64,000 nucleotides of DNA from Erythrocercus mccallii (Eukaryota; Chordata; Aves; Passeriformes; Dicruridae): the NCBI GenBank assembly GCA_013397435.1, contig VZRG01001054.1:37346-101345 (forward strand), written 5' to 3'. A program made the translations under genes and the position numbers. Positions 36,541 through 48,100 of the stretch are shown here, piece after piece; within the stretch, counting starts at the first letter, position 1; every line of letters begins with the position of its first letter. The notes below the pieces were generated by a model. The model was not told the DNA's origin. It made no database searches and worked only from the letters and a program-made list of their open reading frames with translations.

Positions 36541-39500
36541 AGAAAATTCAAGTATTGTTTCAGGGTAGATGCTTTCTCAGACACCCAGAGTTAATAACAG
36601 CAGGTTGTCTAAGGACTTGGAGGGGACTGGGACCATCCAGTCCTGCTGGAGTTGTCTGACCTTGCTTCTGGCTTCCTCCCATGCCAGAGTCTGTCCAGCA
36701 GCACCCCTGTCATCACTCCCTGTTACTCATGGCAAGGCACAGCCTGGAACCCCTGGGACAGTGTTTCTGTGACCAAAATGATGGAGTGCTCATAAATATT
36801 TTTCTATGGTATTTTTGAGAATTTGGCTTTCAGATATATTGATAAATTTGAGGATTTATTTTCCTCAAGACTTTTTTTTCCCTGCTGTTATTCTCAACAT
36901 ATTAAATGAATCAGCTCTAATTATTCTTGATCTGCTGAGACCACTGTGCTCATCTCTGTTGTAAGGTCCAGGGCTTAAATGTGTTCTTTCCATAGACTCC
37001 AAGTGCCTGCAGGAGTGCACCTCTTACATCATTGCATGTCCTCAGTAGTAGAACAGATGAGTAAATTTGAGAAAAACCTCCTTTTTGAAACAGACCCCAC
37101 AGAAAGGAATAAAAATGTCATCATCAGCAGGAGTAAACTACTCTGGCAAATAACAGAGACAGAGTCTTAAAGCAAAGGTTGGCTGTGTCTATATAGAGAA
37201 AATACTTAGTGTCTGTGTGATATACAAGGCAGCTTATCTCTTTGAGAGCAGGAGACTATAAAAATACAATTGCCAGAACGAAAGAAAATTGAAGCTGATT
37301 GCCATAGCAACAAAAGAATTACATTGATGAAACAGAAGCACATAAAATCCTTGTATGCTACATTAAAGACAAAGCAATCAAAAGTAAACAAGGGAGGATT
37401 GAAATTTGCTTGGCTAAAGCTGGAAATGACAAATGTTACCTGGTGATAGAGGCAGAAATGAGCCCACAAGAAAGGAAAGGGCATCCCTGAGGAGCTGGGG
37501 ATTTATTCCCCATTTCCTTCATGAGCAGGACAACAGGGACCTGGGAATGCAGCTATGGGCACTTCCCAGGCTTTGAAGGCAATTTGTGGAAGCAAATTCC
37601 CCATCAGATGGTCAGTAACAGCAGTTTTCATCTGTGCCTTTTGCACTGATCTCCATGACTTTCTTCCTAACACTGCTTTGTTTCTCTCTCTGGATAAAAT
37701 TCCTCAGTGGAGCTGGGTGAAACAAGCTGCTGTTGGAAAAAGGAAGTTTTCTTTTTCCACCTACATCTATTGAAACATCTTTCTTAGACTGGTACCTACT
37801 TGTCCATGAAAATACACTTTTGTCCTTTTGGGTCTGCATGGCATGATGACACTGCAGACACTGCAGCAGAGCCAGCAGCTTTCCAGAGCTCACTGGAGAA
37901 GCCACAATTTCAACCCCCCTGACATAAATCTGACAGTTCTCTGATGTGAGGGGTGAGCGGGGTTGAGGATCCAGGCCCCAGCACCTCCCAAACCTCAGCA
38001 TCCAAACTCTTGTGGCAGATGCAGGGCTGGGCCACGCTTCCTTGTAAGGCTCCATGCCTCTGTTCAGGGATGGATTATTGCAAACCCGAGGGCTGCTCTC
38101 ACCTCCTGAATCACTCCCACAGGCAGCTGGTTGGATGAATTTACCTGAAGCATAAGCAGCATAAATCTCAGTGGTGTTACCCAGAAAAGGAGGATGCTCC
38201 TCTGTGCATCCCTGTCCACACAAGAACAGCTGTCCTCATGCTTTGGAGAGGGAACCAGTGTTATCCAAGGTGAAACCATTTGGAGGAAGTGTCTATTTGT
38301 CATGGTTTAGTCTGGAAGAGTAAAAAAATTAGGAGGTATTAAATAGAAGATTTTTCCTGAATGCAGCTATAATTAAATTATTAGTATTCCTTATCATAAC
38401 AAAGCCTTGAAGTCAGTCCAAATGTACTTGAGCACAATGAAAGCATTCCAAGTGGTGGACTGACACATCCTTAAGATACATCAACACTTAATCTGCTAGA
38501 TTTTTGTCTGCAATCATGACCAAACCTTTCAAAGTTACCACAAAAATTCTTAAGACTAGAATAAAATTGACTGTTCTTTTAATTACACTCATCTTCCTTT
38601 CAAAGGAAGTGACAAAAAGAGTTAAGGAAGATTAACTAAGACTTAAATGCACAGAAATGACTCAAGGCATATTTAAGTAAGACTTAAATTAGTCTTTTAT
38701 TTGGACATGGGAGATTCCATTAACAATACTGAAATGAGGAAAGCCAGATCTTAAAGCCTTCACTCTGAGCTCTGCTTGGAGGCTGTTTCCCAAGTCATAC
38801 TCATCTCCCGGCTCTTAGTCCAATCTGGATTGTTTTTCTTTAATATCTTTTATTCTTTAATATCTTTCTGTCGTCATTTTAAAAAAAGTTATATTTTTTT
38901 GATTTTTGCTGTATTTTAACAGAACTCTTTGCCTTAGCCCTATCTCGGGCTACATGTTTCCATACAGGACAACCTATCTGTGCAGATCGTGCCTCTCTGG
39001 GTTCTCCCTAAAAACCTGGTGTTTAACAGATAACTGCATTGTGCAGCATCAGCAGCCCCTGCACAGAGGTGGCTCTGAGCTGTGAGGAGGAAAACAGAGA
39101 ACAATTCTCCTGGCTTGCACTGAAGGAAAGGTTTGCAGCATCCTGCCATGCGCAGATGGGCATGAGAGTCATCCTGGTCACCATGGTAATAAGATAATCA
39201 AAACCAACCTCTGAATTTTTAACTCTGGGTGATGAATGGTGGAGACAGAAAGTGTCAGGGCACAGGCAGAAAGGGTGGTATGGGAAGAGGTGTGTGAAGG
39301 AGGGTGTAGCTGCATCTGTGGAACACAGGCAGCCTCACGGATGCTTCCTTCCCCCAAGGAGAAAAAAAATTAATCATTTCAGCGAAAGATTCCTATGAAA
39401 GTAGGAGGATAATGTTAGGAGTTTCCTCCAGCCCAATATGAGATCGCTCCCTTGCCTGGCAAATGTGTGAACTTGTGTCCAGGGTGGCAGTGGTGGAGTG

Positions 39501-39559
39501 TCTGTGCCTTCCCCAGGGTGGCCTCCAGGTTTCTGTCATTGCTATCTTCACCTCTGCAG
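36541..39559. other. Unique non-coding stretch
   Basis: No exon or mobile element is recognised. It contains the longest gap-free open frame of the window (203 codons, minus, 37612-38223), whose translation shows no domain, signal peptide or membrane segment that I recognise. The frame lies in a GC-richer patch, where stop codons are rarer. The rest is AT-rich. Confidence 0.55.
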
Positions 39560-39840
39560 TCCCTGTTCTCCTAATATGTGTCTTAAATCTGCCTTGCTGC
39601 AGTGTTAGCCCATCAATTCCAATTGCTCCTGGTGTGAATATTGGGAGAGGACTGCTCCCTGCCTCTTGAAAGGACAACTGCTGTTGTGATGTTTCTTTAT
39701 ATCTCTTCTTCAGGTCAAAAAGCTCAGCTTATTCAGTCTTTCCTTAGTGTCATGTTACGTAAACATTTCATTGCTCTTGTTATTCTCATTTATTTTCCTT
39801 CACTCACAAGAAATGTATCTTCCTTTCCAGGTTTACTCTT
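39560..39840 (-). mobile_element. CR1: Old, diverged CR1 LINE fragment
   Basis: The plus strand follows the order of the reverse-complement CR1 body with many mismatches: CTAATATGTGTCTTAAATCTGCC (39571-39593), TAGCCCATCAATTCCAATTG, a TTTATATCTCTTCTTCAGG segment, AAGCTCAGCTTATTCAGTCT followed by TTCCTTAG, then a pyrimidine-rich CATTGCTCTTG part and TGTATCTTCCTTTCCAG. The block order and spacing match the CR1 region further 5' than the copy at 7382. The 3' terminal block is not seen on the left, so both ends are lost. The divergence is clearly higher than for the 7382 copy. The boundaries are approximate. Confidence 0.65.
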
Positions 39841-40289
39841 GCAATAAAAGGATTCCTTTGGCATTTTTTCCTCTGTATCCTGTATCTTCTGACATTTATT
39901 GATTTTTTTTTTTTTTTAGCTTTAGCAAACCAGACGGTAAAACCAGGGGGGCAGGGGGAGAGTAAACTTCTATTCAGTTTTGTTAGGGTTGCAAATTGGA
40001 ACCATCCATTTCTCCAAGTAGGAAAACAAACAAAATGGCAATACTCTGGGGAGCACAGAACCAAAACTATGCAACAAGGAAATTTGTAAACCTACGTTCT
40101 CTCTGTGGGTGGCTAAATGGCTATTTGAAGACATTTAGCATCACACATGCAATTGAAGGAACAAAATAATAAAAGAAATAAAACTGCATCTTCCTATTAA
40201 AGAAGCCCTTTGTTTTATCAAAAATTACTGGATGGCTGATTTAGGATGGCAGGGCTGGAACTCTTTGTGAGGGGGAAACAAGCTTCATT

Positions 40290-40460
40290 TGGGCTTGTAA
40301 TTGCATTAACACGCACTCGTGAATACACTCTTAAGGCAGTGCTGTGTGTCCATGGAATAGCTGCTCCCGTTGGCTGGAGGCTAAATGTACTTTGGGTACT
40401 GTGGAGAAGGAGACAAATGGGTGCCATTTCCATGGCTAATGATAACAGGCATTAGCAGGC
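40290..40460. promoter_or_regulatory. Candidate cis-regulatory element with paired homeodomain-type sites
   Basis: TAATTGCATTAA (40298-40309) places two homeodomain cores (TAAT and ATTA) back to back. Further right, GCTAATG (40435-40441) and its exact reverse complement CATTAGC (40450-40456) flank a GATAA-containing 8-base centre (the G belongs to the left arm). The 11-mer ATGGCTAATGA here recurs at 59205-59215. Motif content is seen directly; enhancer function is inference. Confidence 0.3.
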
Positions 40461-41822
40461 ACAGCAGCAGAGGCGGGGAAGGGGAGATGATGGAAAACTT
40501 GCCCAGGAAACAAAGTCCTCTGGCCTCCTTTGCGCACAGCAAGCAGAGCAGTGTGTTTGTCCACGCTGCTTCTGTTGGGAACCAGAGCCCTTTTCATCGT
40601 AGGCATTCCTAAATGCAAGGAACAGATGTACTGCAGGTGTCTGTGAAGGCCTGGGGGACTCCTAGGGGTTGCCGTGTTTTTTAATAACTTGGGTAAGGGT
40701 AATGTCAGGTAGCAGCAGTAGAGAGGGATCATTTACACTGCTAAACTCCTTCCTGCCTTAATTGCTCTCTCCTACTGAATCCCAGGCCAGTTAGCTGAAA
40801 ACTAATTTAGCTATTACTGCAGTAAACTGCTGTGACAGCAGGGTCTACGGACCTGCCTGCCCCTTGTCTTGCAACACCTAGAGCCAGGACACCTTCCCAC
40901 TTGGTGACTTCCAGGTCCCACAAGAGCACCTGAGACTGTGTTTCAGGCAGCTCACTGATGAGTCTGTCATGAAATACCCCCAGGACAAAAGTCACAAGCT
41001 GCCTTGCAGCTGTGGAAGAGGAAGAAATTAGAGTTGCTTTTTTTCATTGATGTCTTGCCACACCATGAAGGGCTGGAGACTTGGATACTTTGCTTTTTAA
41101 TGCCCTGTACTGAAGCCTGGGAGAGTAAGTGCAGTGCTGGAGGGACAAGGACTGTTTTCCCTAGCTGGAATACATGCTTCTTTGGGGCTTTAAGCTCATT
41201 TTCACTCAGACAGGATGAAAAAAACAAACTGGATGAAAGCTTCCAGATAATGCAGTTCTCATGTGTAATCTAGTGAAAAATAAAGTACCTGTAGAGATGT
41301 CCAGCTTCCAGGACACAGCCACGCTCTGCTTTTAAGCCTGATACGCTCTAGTGCCCCTCTGCAGCTTTGGGACAGCTGGCCCTGTCTCCCTGGGGCTGCT
41401 CTTGGTTTGCAGTGAACCCCTGCCCCAAGGGAAGAGCCTGATCCAAAGCAGTTTATATTCAAAGAGCAGCGTGGTTCAGGCTCAGGTCTGCAGTTACAGG
41501 AGTTGTAGTCACTGATTTAGAGCTGTCTGGGTTGATACATTCTTTATCCAGATGGAGCACCAGACCATGTCTTCCAGTTCAAACCTACCCACACCAGCTC
41601 CATTCAGTTTGGCTTTCACATTCTAAAGGTCTTTGGTATTTATTCTGGAACTAAACTAAACCTCCAGATTTTTCATCAAATAGAATCAACCTCCAGTCAA
41701 CTCAATATACCCCATCCTACACCTGTGGGTTTTTAATTCATCCTCCTCTCCAGTGTCTCAGGAATTCCCTTTTGGGGTCTGAAATAGAAATCAAATCACC
41801 ACATGATATTGGCAGCATGCCA

Positions 41823-41872
41823 TAAAAAAAAAACCAACAACAAAAAAAAAACAACAAAAAAACCCGAACAAC
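41823..41872. repeat. A/C-rich low-complexity block
   Basis: Runs of 7-10 A alternate with CC or C, the same compositional class as the block at 14521. Confidence 0.85.
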
Positions 41873-44800
41873 ATATTGAAGGGTTAAGAGGAGGGAATAA
41901 GGAAGGATGCTGTGTTTGGATTGGAAATAAAAGTAATGTGCCTGTTTGTTGACAATCCTCCGTGCCTATCAGCACTGTTGCAAAAGCTGGTAGTACAGAT
42001 TGTTTAAATTCAAACACTGTAGATCAAGTTTTACACTTGCACACAAGGTGTAAAGGCAATGAGCCGACCAACCTAAAATTAATCTGTGTGGGAGTGTGAG
42101 ATATTGTAGGTGTGCTGGGTAATGGATTCCAGCTCTTCAGTGCAGCAGACTGGAAAAGGCAGGGGATGCCCTCAATTCCTTTCTAACCTCTTGCATTTTA
42201 GCTCTTTTATTGTGTTGCAGAGAAGTGACAAGTTTGTTTGTCATACATTAAGGGGACAAGCACACTTTCTGTGGTGTTCCTACCTTGCCAGTGATCTTGG
42301 GATTGTGCAGGGGATCTGGAAAACAGAGGAAGCTAAGCTGACAGAGGAGCCAATTAGGGGGAGGAGATGAATGATGGGGCCCTGGGAGACTTCTGCTGCC
42401 TCGGGAAACCCTGGGATTTCTAAATGGTTCTTAAATCCCCAGACTCTCTTAATGAGTCCCTTAAAGGCACACTGAAGTGCTGTGGCAGGGCTGAGCTGAA
42501 GGGCTGGTATGGAGAGGCTCTAATGATTGAGGTACATTTTATTTTTAATCCCTAGATGTACCAAAAAACCAGTGGCAGCCACCTTCATCTTCTCATTGTC
42601 TCTGCTCTCCTCCTCTGCCCATTGCTCCAGGACAGCTGTCATCGGTTCCAGCTCTCCAGCTCAGCACCACAACAACCACCACTGCTGCTTTTGCTGGTGA
42701 GATATTCCATGAGCCCCATCAGTACCCTCAGCTTGCCAAATCCTCCCCCATCCCTGCAGGGAGCCCACAGGATCACCCTGGCCTCTGCTCCTGTGAGGAT
42801 CCATCACAGATACGGAGCTCTGTGACACAGGGATGCACCCACAGACCCCTGGGACCAGCCTTGTCTTCACACACGGCTCCTTGGTGTACAAAACCTCTCG
42901 AGTTCCTTTACCCTTTATTTAGATTTTAGTCCCTAAAGCGAAGCAGAAACCTCAGTTCCAATAGGGCCTTGTGTGCAGCTTCCTTCTGCTCGCAGAGAAA
43001 ATCTCCCGGAGTTTTGCGTGTTTGGCATTGTTGTGCTAAGGCCGTATGGCACCAAGTTTATGGATCAGCCTTGCAGAAGCTGAGGAGGTGATTCCCTCAG
43101 CCTGGGGGCGAGCAGGAAGGGTGTACAAATCCCTGTTCTCCCAGGGAAGGAGGAGGCTGCACAGCCTGCAGATGGCTTTGTTCTCTGGGCACAGCCTGCA
43201 GCCAGGCCTCACGGACAGAGAATTCACACTGCGGGGAGCAAATTGTCACAGCAGTGACACAAACTCGATGTACCATTGAGCACAGCTCAAAGGAGAAAGG
43301 CAGGGCTCATACAGCTTTTGGTGAGGCCCTCTCTGCTTCGTGGCATTATCCACCCAGGATGGAGGGATACCATCCGACAGGCCAAAGGATTAGTGTGGGA
43401 CCACAGACAGCTCAGCCATGAGCAGCTGGAAGCTAATGAAGACAATATCCAAGGTGTGTTTTTCTGCCCAGAACTGATGCAGCAGGCCCAGGTTTCAGTG
43501 CCCTGACACGGAGGCGTGGGCTCCACCAGGGCCCAGCACGGCCATTCCCAGTTTAGCCCTCGCTCCCTCCTCTCTGCCTCCCATTCTCACAGGAGATTTG
43601 ACAGGCAATTTATTAACTCCACAAGCCTTCACACAGTCAAGACTAAATTTAGAATTATTATTCATGGAGATGAAAGCTAACATAGTGTCTCCATTACCTC
43701 TTGAAATAAGGGGTCCATTAAGGACCAGTGAGGTAACTGCTTCCACAAGGTGCCATCTGTTCACAGGCACATGTAATCTTTCAGTTCCAATTATCCTCAG
43801 AGATCTCATTTGTTTCTCAAAACCATGAGTTGGTTCAAATATGAGACTACTCTTTTTTTTTTCACCAACTCCAGTAACTCTTTGGATCATTTTCTTTCTG
43901 GAAAACGCAATTTCTTTATTTAGTGCATCTGTCTTCTGAGGCTTGAAATTCTCCCTGAGAAACCCCAGGCCTGGATGCTGGCTGGTGGAAAACTAGGCTA
44001 AATCTAGCTCTTAATGTCTAAAAAGCATGAGTTATTGCTAAACTGAATAATAGCCACTGTATTTATTTATGGAGTTGCTATGCCACTGCTACCTTTTCCT
44101 AACTTATTACTTTGTAAAGCTCTTTGGGATATCCAGAATTTGAAAGGTGATATATTAAACTGGGTTCTATTATATTTCCTGTTGCTATCAGCAACTTCCC
44201 TTTTTAGCCTGGTATAAGGCATTTATGTGTGTTTTGTGAAATGCATTCCTATTCCTGTGCTTCAGGCTCCCAGATGTCCATTTTAGTAGTAAAGACCAAA
44301 TACTAGGACATGTTACAACCAACATTCTTTCAGAGCACCAGTCTTTAATCCTGTCAGAAGGACTAAGGAAGGAGTTTGAAATGGGAGGGCAGAGATGGGA
44401 GCAATATATTCCGCATTTGTCATTTCATTGCTTGGGTAAAATAGTATTAAACTCAGTAAAAATAACATTAAACTCTGAAAAATAATCAGTTTCCTTACCC
44501 TGAAGAAAGATTTTGTTTTTTCCATTTCTCAGAAGACATTTCTTTACCATCAGCCACAAATTCTGATACTGTCTACTCCCTTAAAAACTCAAGAAACAAG
44601 GTTCTCCCTTTTTAATTCCAGCATAATAACGTGGAATTATAATTCTTAAACAGTCCATCAAAAATGGTAACAACTATTGACAGGGCAGTGTGACAAACTA
44701 ACAGCTGAATTTTATTGTGCTTAGAAATTGGTGGATTCTTTTGGCCCAAGGGAGCAAGAGTCTGCTGATGGCAATGGCATTGAAATGAAGAAATGTTAGA

Positions 44801-47800
44801 ATTCTGCCTTAATCATGAGATCTCTGTAGAGAACACAAGTTTACCAAGAGTCACGTACTGAACTGAAATTTCTGAGCACACACATCGTGGTGTAAGGAGT
44901 TACAGAGACCCTTAGGAGAATTAGCATTTCCCCAGGAGTAAAAGATGTCCTTGCTAGAAGCTGAGAGATCAACCTTCCCTCCCTTTGTCATTTCTGGAAA
45001 ACAAGCATTTAATTTCATAAGGCTTTCTTTTGTTCCCTTTGTTCTAGGAGATTATCTTCTTAACAGTCTAGGCACTTAGATCAAAGTGTCTGATTTCAGA
45101 GGGATTTTACAGTTGTTGTTACTGTTTTGTGTTTGTTTTTCAAATCATTCCTGATGTATCTTGCAGCAAGAAAAAAGAAAGTCTCTACGGGTGGGAAAGC
45201 TGAACCTAAACTTCCAATCCCACATGGAAGATGCTGCAATCAGGCACATCCCATCAGTTCCAACACAGTGATGAATCCAGCTGAGTTTGCTTGTAATAAT
45301 GTCTAAGAAAACAGATGAGCAGTTGAATCCAGATTTTCTAAATAATAAGTTTCCACTGGGAGGCTGCATAATTCTTTTTGCAGATGGACATCCCTGTAGA
45401 CTTTCAGTACACTTGACTATTATTAGAATGAGGAAAGTGAGAAGAGAATATTTAAATATTTGAGATTTTGCCTTTTCCTTACTATACCAATCTCAGAATT
45501 ATAGCTCTAGGACTTTTTTTTTTAATGAAGATTCTAATGCTTATGGATACTTTTAATTAAAAATACACGTTCTCCATACCCTCTTCCTTGCAGCTTTCAT
45601 TCTTCTTAAGTTCCCTAAAAGGAACAGTGGGGCTAGAGCAGAACAAGGAGGTGGGTGGATGGGGGTGCTTCTATTAAGTGAGGAACATTAAAAATCAAAG
45701 GCTGCTGAGACACAGATTTATCCTGCTCAATCCTGGACCTGAAGCCCATGCTCTGACAGTAGGCATTTGGGCTGCTACCTTCAAAAAGCTATTAAGATCA
45801 AAGATGAATTAATTGTTTCCAATTAGACATAGTTAATAGTAAGGATTGCTGAGTCTGGTGGACTCTGAACGTTCTGCCATCTCTCCCCATGCACACACAC
45901 GTGTGCTCCCACACAGAGTGAACTCCAGAGGTTTTTTTGCAAGGATCATTGGTTAGTCTGAAATTTTGGCTTTGAAGGCAAAATTCAGGTGATTTAAGGA
46001 TAAATAAGGCAGGCAGAGAGAACAGGAAATGATCCATTGTGTTCATCCTGATTTCATCCTTGCCTTCTGCAATAGAATACCCCAGATCTGCTGCTGAGGA
46101 TCAGCATTCAGATTCAGATGTTACCATGGCTGTCAGAATGGACATTGCACTAATGTTTAAGAGCTTTAAATTTTGGGATGGGTTATAAGCAACATGTTAT
46201 GGCTAGTTCTTTTCCAATTTCTAGCTGATATATACACACATACACACTATTTATGTACTGAATCAGTACTGAACAAATGAAGACCCCAAATTACTTGCAA
46301 AATTAATTTAGATTTTAAAATAAGAGTATTTTGGATTCATTCCCATTCAACTTTGTGCTTTTGCCAACAGATAAAATAATGATTTTAGCTGTCTGGTATT
46401 CTCTGCTCTGCCACAACATGGAGATTTATTTAAGAATAGATGCAGGAACAAATACTTCAGCTGTGATGCTTGCCTAATACAGTAATCCAGTTCAGAGCAG
46501 TGACTCTTACCTTGTAGAGCAGAACCAGACTATGAATTTAAGTAACCCAGGGCATACTTTAACTGCTCTCTTCTTAGAATAAACTCCCCTTCAAGTTAAA
46601 ATTCCTGCAGTACAGATGATGCATCTGATCCAAGGAAGTTTCGTTTCAGACACAGCACGCTGCAGAACAGATTGCTGTGGAAGCAGCACGGTCTGCAGAG
46701 ACCCAGGGGCTGCTCTTCTGGTAATTATCAGTGGGAAAGTCTCAGAGGCAGCAGGGCAAAGGATGGGAAGAAAAGTTTCACAAAGCTCCAGTGACTCCAG
46801 AGTCTCTTCCTCTGAATAAGGATACAGTCATATCTCAGCAGGTCTAGAATCAATTGCTGGTATCCTTCCATGGATCACTGAAACACCTCCAGCCTTTCAA
46901 AGCCCAGACTCTGGGGCACAAGCTGGTGCTGCTGCTCTTTGTCATGGGTACTTGGTACTGACATGTGTGTGAACCTGGCTTGTCTTGCCCTGAGCTGCAC
47001 CTTTTGCATGACATAAGCTGTGTATCTCTGAGGAACATTGCGTCATCTCAGCAGACCTTTGACAATCTCAGGGAAATGAAGACTTTAGGACTTTCCCTGA
47101 ATTTGGGAAAAATATTGCTATGGGGCTATCAAAGTGTTCTCTTGCAGCAAAAGTTAAACCATCTCTTGGATTTTTATTTAGTGTTATAATTATCACCTGA
47201 TTGATAATATACAATGTATTTGCAAAATGAAATGCCATTTCAAATTCCCAAAGATCAAAATATTCATACGAAATCAAATTCAATATTTTGACATTGTCGA
47301 AGTGCTAAAGTTCTTTATTTTTTCCTTGGAAAATCTGATAAAAATCAACGCAAGTGCACACAAATGTACAATTTCATTAAAACAGAATTTTCTAACAGGA
47401 ACATATTCTGTCAAAAAGAAAGAAGTATTTAAATATCTTCAATATTGACTCTCTGGGTGAAAAGATTAGCTTAATAATTATTTTGTTGGCTAAGGAAGTC
47501 ATACAATTGAATAGTGCTATTCTCTTAGTGTAATGGCAGTATTTAATCTTGTATTTACAAATAGGGGACCAGAGAAGAGTGCCTCCAGCTGTGCCATCGA
47601 CTTTTCCAAGACATAACAGGACAACCTGGTAGTGTGAAATTAAGACAAGGGGAAAGAGAGGGCCTTCACTTTGCCCTTCTCCCTCCTGGCAATTTTGAAG
47701 ATCATGAACTTTCTTATTCCAGAACCCAGAGTGTTGCATGTAACAGACACTTACATATTAAATTTTCATGTATTTATGTAATCCTTTTCAGTCTATTAGA

Positions 47801-48100
47801 ATACTATTAAATTCTCTCACATTTTTGGTCCTGCAGTACATCAAGTAATATACCTCTTTGTCAAATTTCTCTCATGCTTTCGAGTTCCTTGATTATTTGA
47901 AAATATATAAACGAGATGATAACGACTAAACAATTTTATCCATTTTGTTCCCACAGCCCAGACTTGACAATGAGAGAATCCTGAGTGGAAATGGAGTTCA
48001 GTCATTGACTTTCATGTCGCTCTTTCCCATCACAATTAATCAGAACGATGGATGCTTCGTGCTCACTAAATGAGGAGGTTTAGGGATAGTTCTCTGCAGT

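Larger units (their letters stand above)
39841..48100. other. Unique non-coding stretch
   Basis: No exon is recognised. A 15-T run lies at 39903-39917, an enhancer-like cluster at 40290-40460 and an A/C-rich block at 41823-41872. The part 42560-43600 is GC-richer with many short open frames on both strands, the longest 131 codons and without any family resemblance. The part 44000-47900 is AT-rich and featureless apart from a short mixed AT/AC run near 46229. Confidence 0.5.

Noticed and set aside
36600..36770. Possible CR1-like segment with GACCATCCAGTCCTGCTGG
   Set aside because: One short block resembles some CR1 3' ends but the neighbouring blocks do not follow in order.
37612..38223. 203-codon minus-strand open frame, the longest without N
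   Set aside because: It lies in a GC-richer patch where stops are rarer, has no recognisable domain, signal peptide or membrane segment, and shows no supporting exon structure. This length is plausible by chance over six frames of 64 kb.
38298..38315. TGTCATGGTTTAGTCTGG, similar to the reverse of an avian LTR end
   Set aside because: Only about 18 bases resemble it and the following sequence does not continue the LTR.
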